DNA from: Ligilactobacillus faecis
GTDB lineage: Bacteria > Bacillota > Bacilli > Lactobacillales > Lactobacillaceae
Assembly: GCF_029889745.1 (NCBI RefSeq)
Contig: NZ_CP123639.1
Coordinates: forward strand, 472,501-536,500
Direction of reading: 5' to 3'
Length of the DNA: 64,000 nt
Position numbers and translations under genes: made by a program. Position 1 is the first letter of the stretch. The number at the start of each line of letters is the position of its first letter. Of this stretch, positions 1-9,871 are shown piece after piece. Below the pieces are notes generated by a model that did no database searches, was not told where the DNA came from, and was given only the letters and a program-made list of their open reading frames with translations.

Positions 1-242
1 AGGGAATCGAATTTTCTTTCTCTTCCTGCGGGTACTTAGATGTTTCAGTTCCCCGCGTCTACCTTCAACTGAGCTATGTATTCACTCAGCGATAATAGGC
101 GATAAAACCTATTGGGTTTCCCCATTCGGAGATCTCCGGATCACAGTTTACTTACAACTCCCCGAAGCATATCGCAGTTAGTCACGTCCTTCATCGGCTC
201 CTAGTGCCAAGGCATCCACCATGCGCCCTTAATAACTTAACC
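1..242 (-). rRNA. rrl: 23S ribosomal RNA, 5' end only
   Basis: Reverse complement starts GGTTAAGTTATTAAGGGCGC and runs on with the conserved GGTGGATGCC of 23S helix 1-2. The 5' end is at about 242 and the gene leaves the window at base 1, so only about 240 nt are present. It is the third cistron of the minus-strand rRNA operon, after 16S and two tRNAs. The spacer just upstream (about 361-376) carries a boxA-like TTGTTCTTTGAAAAC sequence, as is usual in Firmicutes rRNA operons. Confidence 0.95.
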
Positions 243-396
243 TAAATTATCTTACGATAATGGTTATGAGTTTAGCGATACAAACTAATTTGTTTTAAAC
301 TCTTTAAAACGCGGTGTTCTCGGTTATTTTAATTAACAAAGAAATAAAAGATATTATCTAGTTTTCAAAGAACAAGTTTGATGACTACGTCATCAA

Positions 397-469
397 TGGA
401 GCTTAACGGGATCGAACCGTTGACCTCCTGCGTGCAAAGCAGGCGCTCTCCCAGCTGAGCTAAAGCCCC
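397..469 (-). tRNA. tRNA-Ala (anticodon TGC)
   Basis: The reverse complement folds as a cloverleaf: GGGGCTT acceptor arm pairing with AAGCTCC (one G-U), D arm AGCTCAGCTGGGAGAGC, anticodon loop with TGC, and T arm GGTTCGATCC. CCA is not fully encoded (the gene ends ...CTCC-A). It lies in the 16S-23S spacer next to tRNA-Ile, the classic Ile-Ala spacer pair. Confidence 0.96.
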
Positions 470-485
470 AAAATATTTATTTGAA

Positions 486-559
486 TGGGCCTAAATGGAC
501 TCGAACCATCGACCTCACGCTTATCAGGCGTGCGCTCTAGCCAGCTGAGCTATAGGCCC
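486..559 (-). tRNA. tRNA-Ile (anticodon GAT)
   Basis: The reverse complement starts GGGCCTATAGCTCAGC and ends with a matching TAGGCCC-A acceptor arm. The anticodon loop reads CTGATAA (GAT), and the T arm is GGTTCGAGTCC. First tRNA of the 16S-23S spacer, 16 bases from tRNA-Ala on the same transcript. Confidence 0.96.
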
Positions 560-596
560 AAATAAGCACCTTGAGAAAAGTAAATCTCTCAAAACT

Positions 597-628
597 AAAC
601 AAAGCATTCGATAAAGTGCAGGTTTCCG
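597..628 (-). other. 3' arm of the 16S processing stem
   Basis: Downstream of 16S the minus strand reads CCTGCACTTTATCGA...CTTTGTT. Segments of this are complementary, in order, to the sequence upstream of 16S at about 2283-2312 (GTGCAGG, TCGATAA, AACAAAG). The two flanks can close a long helix around the 16S precursor, the usual RNase III substrate. Confidence 0.7.
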
Positions 629-630
629 TA

Positions 631-2208
<1,578 letters not shown>

Positions 2209-2282
2209 TTTGTGACTCTTTATTTTTACTAGCGAATTGACTTCGCAAAATGTTTATTTGCTCTTATCGCTTAGATAAGAGA

Positions 2283-2312
2283 CCCTGCACATTTGCTTAT
2301 CGAAACTTTGTT
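2283..2312 (-). other. 5' arm of the 16S processing stem, next to a boxA-like motif
   Basis: Minus strand reads AACAAAG..TCGATAA..GTGCAGG, complementary in order to the 597-628 flank. Immediately 5' (2315-2328) is AGATCTTTGAAAAC, a boxA-like antitermination motif of Firmicutes rRNA leaders. Confidence 0.65.
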
Positions 2313-2360
2313 CAGTTTTCAAAGATCTACTTGATAATCAGTTGCCGAAACAACTTCTTT

Positions 2361-2389
2361 ATTATATCATCTCTTAGAAATTATGTCAA
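2361..2389 (-). promoter_or_regulatory. rRNA promoter, proximal
   Basis: Minus strand TTGACA (2389-2384), exact 17-bp spacer, TATAAT (2366-2361). Both hexamers are perfect sigma-A consensus, as expected for an rRNA operon promoter. Confidence 0.85.
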
Positions 2390-2437
2390 CAATTATTTTT
2401 TAAATAATTTATTAAATGATTTCTAGGCGACTTATTT

Positions 2438-2466
2438 ATCTTATCAGATCAACAATGATCTGTCAA
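2438..2466 (-). promoter_or_regulatory. rRNA promoter, middle
   Basis: Minus strand TTGACA (2466-2461), 17-bp spacer, TAAGAT (2443-2438). Lies 77 bp upstream of the proximal promoter. Confidence 0.75.
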
Positions 2467-2512
2467 TAAATATTTTAAATTTTAAATCGTTGTCTTTAGC
2501 AACAACTTTTAT

Positions 2513-2542
2513 ATGATAACATCATCAACAACTCAATGTCAA
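2513..2542 (-). promoter_or_regulatory. rRNA promoter, distal
   Basis: Minus strand TTGACA (2542-2537), 18-bp spacer, TATCAT (2518-2513). Third of three similarly spaced promoters feeding the rRNA operon. Confidence 0.65.
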
Positions 2543-2632
2543 TAATTACTTTTTAGCAAGTTATTTGCTCATCTCAACGACAAATAATATCTTACCAAGA
2601 TACGCGACTGCGGTCAACAATTTTTTTAAATT

Positions 2633-2682
2633 TTTTAAAAAAAAGAACCGTGGTCACTTCACAGATCACGACCGCGGTTCTT
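2633..2682 (-). terminator. Rho-independent terminator of the histidine phosphatase gene
   Basis: Minus strand AAAAGAACCGCGGTC / GACCACGGTTCTTTT stem with an 11-12 nt loop, followed by a run of eight T. It begins 4 bases past the stop of the upstream gene. Confidence 0.88.
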
Positions 2683-2685
2683 TTA

Positions 2686-3306
2686 CTATTTTAGATGTTT
2701 TGTGTAATTCCAAGTTTTTAATTCAAAATCTTTGAAATCATCGGTCTCAAGTACTGTGATCGAAGTATTAGCGACTAACCCTTCTTTTCTGATCGTATTA
2801 AAGTCTGTGCCTAATAACGATTTCACTCCGATCGAGATCACTAAGGCGTGAGCTGCTACTAAAACATCATCAGTTGGATGTGCTTGAAAGATCTTTTCTA
2901 ATTCGTACGTGACCCGTTTTTTTAAATCTAAATAGCTTTCAGCATTAAATGAGCTTCCATCAAAATGGAGTGGATCATGAATGAAATCATATAAGCGCGG
3001 ATCACTACTATGCTTAGCGATCGGATCACCATCCCAATCACCAAAGTCAAATTCTCGCAATTCATCTGCCGTTATGATCTCAGGCCTTACTTTTAATTGG
3101 GAGATCACTGCTTTAGCAGTATCTTGGGCCCTTTTTTGCGGGCTAACATACGCTTTAGCAAAGGACACATCTTGTAAATAAGCACCGGTCTTTTTAGCAT
3201 TTACGATACTTTCAGCCAATAAAGGCGAGTCGACTCGGGCTCCTTGTAAAATATCAGCTTGATTGAACTCTGTTTTTCCATGGCGTACAAAATAAAATCT
3301 CGTCAT
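2686..3306 (-). CDS. histidine phosphatase (phosphoglycerate-mutase-like) family protein
   Basis: About 206 aa. The N-terminal FYFVRHGKTEFN is the catalytic RHG signature of the histidine phosphatase superfamily; the second catalytic His lies in VLVAAHALVIS near residue 160, with a supporting Glu in the DELREFDFGDWDG segment. Family members hydrolyse or transfer phosphate on small metabolites through a phospho-His intermediate; the substrate here cannot be told. A GTG four codons upstream (3318) could also start translation; the ATG at 3306 is preferred because it gives the usual short N-terminus and has an AGAGTGG-like Shine-Dalgarno. It is followed by its own terminator and preceded by serS on the same strand. 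Confidence 0.88.
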   Translation of the reverse strand: MTRFYFVRHGKTEFNQADILQGARVDSPLLAESIVNAKKTGAYLQDVSFAKAYVSPQKRAQDTAKAVISQLKVRPEIITADELREFDFGDWDGDPIAKHSSDPRLYDFIHDPLHFDGSSFNAESYLDLKKRVTYELEKIFQAHPTDDVLVAAHALVISIGVKSLLGTDFNTIRKEGLVANTSITVLETDDFKDFELKTWNYTKHLK

Positions 3307-3386
3307 CTCTTCTACCACTCTTCTAAAAATCTGTTTACTAAAAGCTTACCTTCAGTCAAAACTAAAGGTAAGCTCAACGTTAAATA

Positions 3387-4673
3387 TTATGCTTCTGGAT
3401 CATCTTTAGTGATCTTTTCTAAACCACCCATATATGGACGTAAAACTTCTGGGATCGTGACCGAACCATCTTCATTTTGATAGTTTTCTAAAATGGCTGC
3501 GACTGTACGTCCAACAGCTAACCCTGAACCATTCAAAGTATGCACGAATTGTAATTTACCATCGTCATCCCGATATTGGATGTGCGCGCGTCGTGCTTGG
3601 AAATCTTCACAGTTCGAACAACTTGAGATCTCACGGTACGTATCTTGGGCTGGCATCCAAACTTCAAGATCGTGAGTCATAGCCGCACTAAAGCCCATAT
3701 CACCAGTCGAAAGTGTGATCACGTGGTAAGGTAACCCTAGTTTTTCCATGATATTGCCTGCATTTTGCGTCATTTTTTCTAATTCTTCATAAGAATTTTC
3801 TGGTTTGGAAAATTTGACCATTTCAACTTTATTGAACTGATGCATCCGGATCAAACCACGTGTATCACGACCAGCACTGCCAGCTTCAGACCGAAAACTT
3901 GGTGTCAAAGCTGTGAAATAAACAGGGAGATCTTCTTCTTTGATCACTTCATCGCGGTAATAGTTAGTCAAAGGTACTTCAGCAGTCGGGATCAAAGTCA
4001 TATCTTCGCCGTTTACTTGATAAACATCTTCTTTGAACTTAGGAAATTGTCCTGTGCCATACATTGTTTGGGCATTTACGATATATGGAGGTAAAACTTC
4101 AGTATAACCTTCTTTAGCATGTTCATCTAACATGAAGTTATATAAAGCACGTTCTAAGCGAGCGCCCCACCCTTTATAGTAAACAAAACGTGCCCCAGAA
4201 ACTTTTGCGCCTCTTTCAAAATCTAAGATCCCAAGGTCTTCGCCGATATCCCAATGAGCTTTAGGTTCAAAATCAAACTTACGGGGTGTCCCGACTTTGC
4301 GGATCTCAACGTTGGCTTCTTCGTCAGCCCCAACTGGGATCGTTTTATTTGGTAAATTAGGTAAGCGCGCTGCCATATCGTGGACGAGCGCTTCAACTTC
4401 AGCTAATTTAGCATCAAGCTCTTTGATCTTGCCCCCGACAGTCCGCATTTCCATGATCGCTTCGGTCGCATCTTCTTTATTGCGTTTAGCTTGTGCGATC
4501 GCTTCGGAAACTTCATTGCGCTTTTGTTTCAAACTTTCTGTTTCAACTAAAAGTTCGCGTCTTTCTTTATCTTTTGCTAACAAAGTATCGATCGTTTCAG
4601 CCGCTACTCCACGTGTTGCTAAACGTTCTTTGATCTCTGTTGGATTTTGTCGGATCATTTTGATATCTAACAT
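3387..4673 (-). CDS. serS: serine--tRNA ligase
   Basis: 428 aa, normal length for bacterial SerRS. It charges tRNA-Ser with serine in the cytoplasm. The N-terminal [11 protein letters not shown] segment leads into the long helical tRNA-binding arm (about 30-110, Lys/Glu-rich), followed by the class II catalytic core: motif 2 region [20 protein letters not shown], then QFNKVE, and motif 3 [18 protein letters not shown]. The frame is open back to 4814, but that stretch is the T-box leader: the true ATG (4671-4673) is preceded by AGAGGGTG, and an imperfect CTCTATA/TATAGAG hairpin overlaps that Shine-Dalgarno site. Regulation is by the T-box immediately upstream. Confidence 0.97.
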   Translation of the reverse strand: MLDIKMIRQNPTEIKERLATRGVAAETIDTLLAKDKERRELLVETESLKQKRNEVSEAIAQAKRNKEDATEAIMEMRTVGGKIKELDAKLAEVEALVHDMAARLPNLPNKTIPVGADEEANVEIRKVGTPRKFDFEPKAHWDIGEDLGILDFERGAKVSGARFVYYKGWGARLERALYNFMLDEHAKEGYTEVLPPYIVNAQTMYGTGQFPKFKEDVYQVNGEDMTLIPTAEVPLTNYYRDEVIKEEDLPVYFTALTPSFRSEAGSAGRDTRGLIRMHQFNKVEMVKFSKPENSYEELEKMTQNAGNIMEKLGLPYHVITLSTGDMGFSAAMTHDLEVWMPAQDTYREISSCSNCEDFQARRAHIQYRDDDGKLQFVHTLNGSGLAVGRTVAAILENYQNEDGSVTIPEVLRPYMGGLEKITKDDPEA

Positions 4674-4727
4674 ATATCTGCACCCTCTATAATATAGAGT
4701 TTTTCCTTTCTTAAAATGAATTAATCG

Positions 4728-4943
4728 AAAAAAAGAGCCATTCCATCCCCTGATTGGGACGAAAAGACTCTCTTCGCGGTACCACCCAAGTTCGACTAAG
4801 TCGCACTCGATCAAATAACGGTCTCCCGTGCGGCATTACCCGCCCATACATAGTTACACTGGAGTTTCAGCTCACGGTTTCCACCGACCACCGTGTCTCT
4901 TGCTTGCTTACTTATGGCGAACTTTGATGTTTCGATTATTTAT
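4728..4943 (-). promoter_or_regulatory. T-box leader (serine) of serS
   Basis: Minus strand contains the hallmark T-box sequence GGGTGGTACCGCG at 4787-4775, then a terminator (AAGAG...CTCTT stem with a seven-T run ending at about 4728). Upstream is an AGTA-containing stem I region. Uncharged tRNA would pair through the TGG in the T-box bulge and favour the antiterminator. Candidate serine specifier triplets are TCC at 4863-4861 and AGC at 4872-4870; I cannot decide between them without folding. Confidence 0.9.
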
Positions 4944-4949
4944 ATCAGT

Positions 4950-4978
4950 ATCATAATATTAATTTTGCAAAATAGCAA
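4950..4978 (-). promoter_or_regulatory. serS promoter
   Basis: Minus strand TTGCTA (4978-4973), 17-bp spacer, TATGAT (4955-4950). It lies between the lysP stop codon and the T-box leader, so serS is transcribed separately from lysP. Confidence 0.7.
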
Positions 4979-4992
4979 GTCTCTTTCACCAC

Positions 4993-6477
4993 TTATTCGA
5001 GCGTCTCATCGATCTTTACTTGTTTTTCAAGTTTTTCTTTTGAAATATCATGTGGTGTCAGATCGACTTGCTCTAGCGGGATCAATTTCGTCTTATATTT
5101 GACTTTATAGTAAATGTATAAGATCAAAAAGAGAGGCACTGACATGTAGGAGACCCCGATCGCTTGCCAGTTGAAATCTTTGAACGACTGGATATCTTGT
5201 CCAATGATCACTAAGATACATAAGATCAAGGCTAAGATCGGTCCGATTGGGAACCATTTAGCCTTATATTTCAACTCGCTTAGCTCATGTCCTTGAGCCT
5301 TAAAAGCCCGACGAAAACGATAGTGTGAAACAGCGATCCCGATCCAGGCGATAAAGCCTGTCAAACCACTGGCACTCACTAAGAAACTATAAACTTGATT
5401 ACCAAAAATACTTGCTAGGAAAGTAAAGAGTCCCACTAAAGTCGTGCCTAAAAGCGCAAAAACTGGGATCCCATGAGAGTTGATCCGTGAAAACATCTTT
5501 GGGGCATCCCCATCGACTGCTAAACTAAAGAGCATACGCGTTGAAGCATACATCCCTGAGTTAGCTGCTGATAAAACTGATGTTAAAATAACAGCATTCA
5601 TCACCGAAGCTGCCGAAGCTAAACCAGCACGTCGAAAGACTAAAGTAAACGGACTGATCGCGATATCACTTGCTTCAGAACCTAAAAGGTTAGGACTTGT
5701 ATATGGAATGATACATGCGATCACAAAGATCGAAAGGATGTAAAAGAGCAAGATCCGCCAAAAAACTTGTTTGATCGCTTTTGGCAAACTCTTTTCAGGA
5801 TCTTTAGTCTCACCTGCTGTGATCCCGATCAATTCAGTCCCTTGAAACGAGAAACCAGCCACAACAAAGACGCTCAAGATCGTTGGGATCCCCCCAACAA
5901 AAGGTGCATCTTTATATGCAAAGTTTTCTAAATAAGTCGCATGTCCACCTAAGATCCCAAAGATCGTTAAAAGCCCAACTGCTAAAAAGACTAACACAGT
6001 GATCACTTTGATCAATGCCATCCAATACTCGGCTTCACCAAAAGATTTGACCGAAAGCGCATTGATCGTAAAAATGATCAGTAAAGCCCCTAGACTAAAG
6101 ATCCACGAAGGAATATGGGGGAACCAAAATTTCATAACTAAAGCAACCGTCGAGATATCGACTGCTAAAGTGATCGCCCAGTTGAACCAATAGTTCCACC
6201 CCATCGCAAAACCAAAAGCCGGGTCAACAAAACGTCTTGCATAGGTTGCAAATGATCCAGTTACAGGAAGATAAGTTGCCATCTCCCCTAAAGAAGTCAT
6301 CAAAAAGTAGACCATCAAACCGATCCCTAAGTAAGCGACTAACGCGCCTCCTGGACCAGCCGTCGAGATCGCCGAACCACTTGCGACGAATAACCCAGTG
6401 CCGATACTTCCGCCAAGCGCGATCATTGACAAGTGCCTTGTCTTCAACGAGCGCTTCATCGTATTCTTCTCTGCCAT
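4993..6477 (-). CDS. lysP: lysine permease, amino acid-polyamine-organocation family
   Basis: 494 aa, about 12 predicted membrane helices. The N-terminal RHLSMIALGGSIGTGLF segment is the APC/AAT family helix-1 substrate-binding signature; GWNYWFNWA and GTELIGITAGE are also typical of the LysP group. It imports lysine with protons across the cell membrane. The specificity call rests mainly on the lysine riboswitch in its leader rather than on the protein alone. The ATG at 6477 has a strong AGGAGG 7-8 bases upstream. The C-terminal tail is short and charged. serS follows after its own promoter and T-box. Confidence 0.9.
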   Translation of the reverse strand: MAEKNTMKRSLKTRHLSMIALGGSIGTGLFVASGSAISTAGPGGALVAYLGIGLMVYFLMTSLGEMATYLPVTGSFATYARRFVDPAFGFAMGWNYWFNWAITLAVDISTVALVMKFWFPHIPSWIFSLGALLIIFTINALSVKSFGEAEYWMALIKVITVLVFLAVGLLTIFGILGGHATYLENFAYKDAPFVGGIPTILSVFVVAGFSFQGTELIGITAGETKDPEKSLPKAIKQVFWRILLFYILSIFVIACIIPYTSPNLLGSEASDIAISPFTLVFRRAGLASAASVMNAVILTSVLSAANSGMYASTRMLFSLAVDGDAPKMFSRINSHGIPVFALLGTTLVGLFTFLASIFGNQVYSFLVSASGLTGFIAWIGIAVSHYRFRRAFKAQGHELSELKYKAKWFPIGPILALILCILVIIGQDIQSFKDFNWQAIGVSYMSVPLFLILYIYYKVKYKTKLIPLEQVDLTPHDISKEKLEKQVKIDETLE

Positions 6478-6520
6478 AAAAAAATCCTCCTATTTTTTAG
6501 AGAAGGCCATGCAAGCAATT

Positions 6521-6562
6521 AAAAAACGCATCTTCGCCTAAATGTCGAAAATGCGCTTGTTT
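6521..6562 (-). terminator. Expression-platform terminator of the lysine riboswitch
   Basis: Minus strand CGCATTTTCG, 9-nt loop, CGAAGATGCG, then six T. It lies between the aptamer and the lysP ribosome-binding site, so lysine binding can end transcription before lysP. Confidence 0.85.
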
Positions 6563-6599
6563 TTATCTATCAAAATATTATCAAAATCAGTTCATTTTA

Positions 6600-6770
6600 T
6601 CTCGATAGCGCTCCGCAGTTCTAACTGCGACAGTCCTTAGTCTCTTAAACTAAGGCCCAGTTACACTAAAATAAAGTTTAGCTCCCTTCGGCAAAGACCC
6701 CTTTCACTGTTCATCTGCGTTGCTTTATCAACTCCAAACAGCTACTGATAGTCTTTGCGACCTCTTCTCC
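6600..6770 (-). promoter_or_regulatory. lysine riboswitch (L box) aptamer
   Basis: The minus strand carries the conserved L-box blocks in order: AGAGGTCGCA (6766-6757), AGTAG, GTGAAAGGGG, GCCGAAGGGAG, the GGGCC...GACTGTCGC arm, and the closing GGAGCGCTATC (6614-6604). Known function of the family: lysine binding stabilises the aptamer and switches the downstream gene off. Here the regulated gene is the lysP transporter. Confidence 0.93.
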
Positions 6771-6780
6771 GACAACTCTG

Positions 6781-6809
6781 ATTTTAACTTGGATCTGCGT
6801 TGATTGCAA
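6781..6809 (-). promoter_or_regulatory. lysP promoter
   Basis: Minus strand TTGCAA (6809-6804), exact 17-bp spacer, TAAAAT (6786-6781), about 10-15 bp before the start of the riboswitch. Confidence 0.75.
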
Positions 6810-6825
6810 GTAAAAATTTTGTGTA

Positions 6826-7542
6826 CTACCCTTCTGCTTGCTTGAGCTGAGCATGAAGACTTGCACTTTCGATCTGTTCAGCTAAAAAGCTTTCATCTTG
6901 GAGTGGAAAATGTTGTTCAACAGTCGCAAACGGTTCGACTGAGATCTTACCGCTCGCCAATTCAAAATCTAACACATGGCCCCCAAAACTCTTTGCGTCA
7001 TCTAAAAAATGCAAGTGATATCCAGCAACTGCCATCCCATCAAAAAGTCCTGGCGCATAGTACCCTAGCAAAGTCCCAGTAACATTTTGTTTTTCAAAAA
7101 CAGTTTGGGCAGCTGCTACTGCAGTTAAAGGTGGATAGGGTGGTTCTTGTTTGGCCACAGCCCGTGTTTTGACTTGTTTAAAGCGCCCCGTGGCTGTGAC
7201 TGCAAAAAACAAATTTTTATACGGATACTTCGCTAAGACCGCTTGTTCAAATGCCTTTTTATCCAAAGCTTCACCTTCAAAAGTATCCTTTTTCTGCGCA
7301 AAATGCACAGTTGCAAAGGGAACTTTTTCAGATTGCTCCAAGATCCGTACCCGACCAGTACTTTGAACTAAATAAGGTGTCCCAGCTAATAAGATCATCT
7401 CACCATCAAGTCCACTTGCCGTTCCGATCCCATGATCGCCGTGCTCTAACAGTTCGGCTACTGAGAGCGTCCCGTTAAAAAGCCCTGGGACAAGCATCCC
7501 CAACGTTCCGTGTTGATAAACTTTTGCTTCTTTTTGTTTCAT
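6826..7542 (-). CDS. aldB: alpha-acetolactate decarboxylase
   Basis: 238 aa. It decarboxylates 2-acetolactate to acetoin in the cytoplasm, the second step of the acetoin branch from pyruvate. The C-terminal GYHLHFLDDAKSFGGHVLDF carries the His-x-His and downstream His zinc ligands of the family, and the N-terminal ELLEHGDHGIGTASGLDGE segment is characteristic. Two starts are possible: the ATG at 7557, one base after the alsS stop and without a ribosome-binding site, and the ATG at 7542, which has AAGGTG six bases upstream; the second is chosen. It directly follows alsS, with which it must be co-transcribed. Confidence 0.93.
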   Translation of the reverse strand: MKQKEAKVYQHGTLGMLVPGLFNGTLSVAELLEHGDHGIGTASGLDGEMILLAGTPYLVQSTGRVRILEQSEKVPFATVHFAQKKDTFEGEALDKKAFEQAVLAKYPYKNLFFAVTATGRFKQVKTRAVAKQEPPYPPLTAVAAAQTVFEKQNVTGTLLGYYAPGLFDGMAVAGYHLHFLDDAKSFGGHVLDFELASGKISVEPFATVEQHFPLQDESFLAEQIESASLHAQLKQAEG

Positions 7543-7558
7543 CGCATTCACCTTCATT

Positions 7559-9238
7559 TTAGTGGAGTTGATCTTCTAAGATCGATTTGCCTAACTCATG
7601 GTTGAAACTATAATCAACTGGGATATCAACGATCGTTGGTCCTTTTTCCTTAAATGCTTTATCTAAAACAGCTTCTAACTCGGAAGCTTTATTGACCCGA
7701 TAACCTTTTGCCCCAAAGCTTTCCGCATATTTGACAAAATCGACTGGCCCAAACTTGACAGCAGCAGCTTGCCCATATTTCATCTCTTCTTGGAATTTGA
7801 CCATGTCGTAATTGCCGTCATTCCAAATGATATGCACGATATCTAGATCAAGGCGCACTGCAGTTTCAAGATCTTGCGAAGAAAAAAGAAAACCTCCATC
7901 ACCAGAAATAGAAACGATCTTTGTCTTAGGGCGCACTAAAGCCGCTGAGATCGCCCAAGGCAAAGCAACACCTAACGTCTGCATCCCATTACTAAAGAGA
8001 AGATGGCGTGGTTCGTAGCTTCGGAAATGCCGTGCCATCCAAATGTAAAAACTACCCACATCGACCGTAACTGTCATCTCATCAGTAACACGATCTTGAA
8101 GTGCTTGAATGATGCTCAATGGATGACTCAAAACTTGATCTTTTGTCACTTCAGGGGGAACATCTCGCTTTTGGAGCGTTTTTCGGAGTTCTTCTAAATA
8201 GGCTTTAGCTTCTTTCGGGACTGAATAACCTTTCATATATGGTAATAAAAAGTCGAGTGTCTGCGAAATATCACCGACTAATTCGCGCTCTGGTTGATAG
8301 TGCTTATCGATCTCAGCCCGCATTGAATCGATCACAACGATATTTGCACTGCGATCTGAATTCCAGTTACGTGGCTCATATTCGATCGGATCGTATCCGA
8401 TCGCGATCACTAGATCACTTTTCTTCAAGAGCTGATCCCCAGGCTGATTACGGAAAAGTCCAACCCGCCCAAAGAAATCGTCTTCTAATTCGCGCGGAAT
8501 GATCCCAGCACCTTGGAAAGTCTCGACAACTGGTAAATGCGTTGCTTGGATCAAACGCCGGATCGCGTCTGTCGTTTCTGGATCTGACGCGCGCATCCCT
8601 AATAATAAGACAGGTAGTTTAGCTGCTTTGATCCGTTGTGAGAGCAAAGTCGATTCGATCGGACTGGCTGGTCCAAGTTTAGGCGCTTCTAGCGGTTCGA
8701 TCACACTTGTCTTGACTTTAGCATCAGTCACATCTTGTGGGACTGAGACAAAACTTGCACCTTGTTTAGCTGCTTCGGCTTCTTGGTAAGCGTTGGCGAT
8801 CACTTCTGAGATATTTTCTGGTTCTTGGACTTCAGCACTATATTTCGTGATCGGTTCAAATAAGGCCGCGTTTTTCATGCTTTGGTGTGTCAAGCGCAAA
8901 AGATCAGTGCGTTGAACTTGACCAGCGATCGCCAAGACTGGATCACCTTCGGCTGTCGCAGTCACTAACCCCGTTGCTAAATTAGACGCACCTGGTCCCG
9001 AAGTCGTGATCACGACTCCAGGGCGGCCTGTGATCCGTCCGATCCCTGCCGCCATAAACGCCGCATTTTGTTCATGTCTTGTCAAAATAAATTGTGGTGT
9101 GCGTGGATCTTTTGGATGCTCTAAAAGTTCAAAAACGCGATCGATCTTCGCACCCGGGATCCCAAAAACGTATTTGACATCATGATTGATCAAACTATCA
9201 ACGATCGCATCTGCACCATAATATTGTTTCTCTGTCAC
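7559..9238 (-). CDS. alsS: acetolactate synthase, catabolic type
   Basis: 559 aa, thiamine-diphosphate enzyme joining two pyruvates into 2-acetolactate. The PYR domain carries the catalytic Glu in [13 protein letters not shown]; the C-terminal PP domain carries the ThDP/Mg motif starting [15 protein letters not shown] and ending NDGNYDMV. The length, the aldB partner and the absence of ilv genes nearby point to the FAD-independent catabolic AlsS rather than a biosynthetic IlvB. Start is GTG at 9238 behind AGGGGG (spacing about 10). Its promoter carries a palindrome at the predicted transcription start (see findings). The operon disposes of pyruvate as neutral acetoin. Confidence 0.94.
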   Translation of the reverse strand: MTEKQYYGADAIVDSLINHDVKYVFGIPGAKIDRVFELLEHPKDPRTPQFILTRHEQNAAFMAAGIGRITGRPGVVITTSGPGASNLATGLVTATAEGDPVLAIAGQVQRTDLLRLTHQSMKNAALFEPITKYSAEVQEPENISEVIANAYQEAEAAKQGASFVSVPQDVTDAKVKTSVIEPLEAPKLGPASPIESTLLSQRIKAAKLPVLLLGMRASDPETTDAIRRLIQATHLPVVETFQGAGIIPRELEDDFFGRVGLFRNQPGDQLLKKSDLVIAIGYDPIEYEPRNWNSDRSANIVVIDSMRAEIDKHYQPERELVGDISQTLDFLLPYMKGYSVPKEAKAYLEELRKTLQKRDVPPEVTKDQVLSHPLSIIQALQDRVTDEMTVTVDVGSFYIWMARHFRSYEPRHLLFSNGMQTLGVALPWAISAALVRPKTKIVSISGDGGFLFSSQDLETAVRLDLDIVHIIWNDGNYDMVKFQEEMKYGQAAAVKFGPVDFVKYAESFGAKGYRVNKASELEAVLDKAFKEKGPTIVDIPVDYSFNHELGKSILEDQLH

Positions 9239-9287
9239 GGTTCAATTGCCCCCTATCAAACTAACTTTTGCTATTACACAATATTTC

Positions 9288-9306
9288 ATTACTGTAATTA
9301 ATTATA
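9288..9306 (-). promoter_or_regulatory. alsS-aldB promoter -10 element with overlapping palindrome
   Basis: Minus strand TATAAT at 9306-9301. The perfect palindrome ATTACTGTAAT occupies 9288-9298, at the expected transcription start. The -35 is weak (ACTGTG at 17 bp). The palindrome is a candidate operator; the regulator is unknown. Confidence 0.5.
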
Positions 9307-9310
9307 GCAC

Positions 9311-9340
9311 AACAAAGAGCCCACACAGTTGGTGAGCTCT
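9311..9340 (-). terminator. Terminator after the GNAT gene
   Basis: Minus strand GAGCTCAC, short loop, GTGGGCTC (one T-G pair), followed by TTTGTTG. It begins at the stop codon of the acetyltransferase gene and separates it from the alsS promoter. T-tract is short. Confidence 0.65.
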
Positions 9341-9862
9341 CTAGGCTAATTCTAAATAAAAAAGTTGCTGATCTTTATTTTCATTTTCGACATACCAATC
9401 ATCGACGTGATATTTTTCACCGGCTAAAAAACCATTTTTCAATAAAACTTTGCTTGAAGCTTGATTATGCCTTGCAACTCGGGCTTCTAAGCGCTTGAGT
9501 CCTCGAGCTTTAGCGTATGCGACCACGGCTCCCAAAGCTTCACTCATATAGCCTTTATGCCAGTAATCTTCATTCAAGGCATATCCTAGCTCACATACTT
9601 TATCTTTGTGTGCGACTTGATAAAGTCCGATATTGCCGATGACTTTTTGCGTTTCTTTGAGTTCCAACATCAAGCTTCCAGCACGCTGTAACATCGCACC
9701 AAATAACATCGCCTGAGGTAACGTTTCACAGCAACTAAAGCCTGCAGCACGTGCAACTTTTATTTGATTGGCATATTCAAATAGATCTTCAACATCAGCA
9801 GATCCAAAGGGACGCAAATATAAGCGTTTTGTCTCCAGCCGTACTTCCACCGGATCATTCAT
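9341..9862 (-). CDS. GNAT-family N-acetyltransferase, RimJ/RimL-like
   Basis: 173 aa. N-terminal VRLETKRLYLRPF is typical of RimJ/RimL-like acetyltransferases; the region LGYALNEDYWHKGYMSEALGAVVAYAKARGLKRLEA covers the acetyl-CoA-binding loop and helix, and NQASSKVLLKNGF is the conserved late motif. It would transfer an acetyl group from acetyl-CoA to an amino group of a protein or small molecule; the substrate is not evident. ATG at 9862 is preceded by AAGGGG. It lies 9 bases after the DUF805 gene and is probably co-transcribed with it. Confidence 0.88.
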   Translation of the reverse strand: MNDPVEVRLETKRLYLRPFGSADVEDLFEYANQIKVARAAGFSCCETLPQAMLFGAMLQRAGSLMLELKETQKVIGNIGLYQVAHKDKVCELGYALNEDYWHKGYMSEALGAVVAYAKARGLKRLEARVARHNQASSKVLLKNGFLAGEKYHVDDWYVENENKDQQLFYLELA

Positions 9863-9871
9863 CCCCTTAAC

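Noticed and set aside
4674-4814. 47-codon N-terminal extension of serS
   Set aside because: It covers the T-box and terminator; [11 protein letters not shown] with its own ribosome-binding site is the conserved SerRS start.
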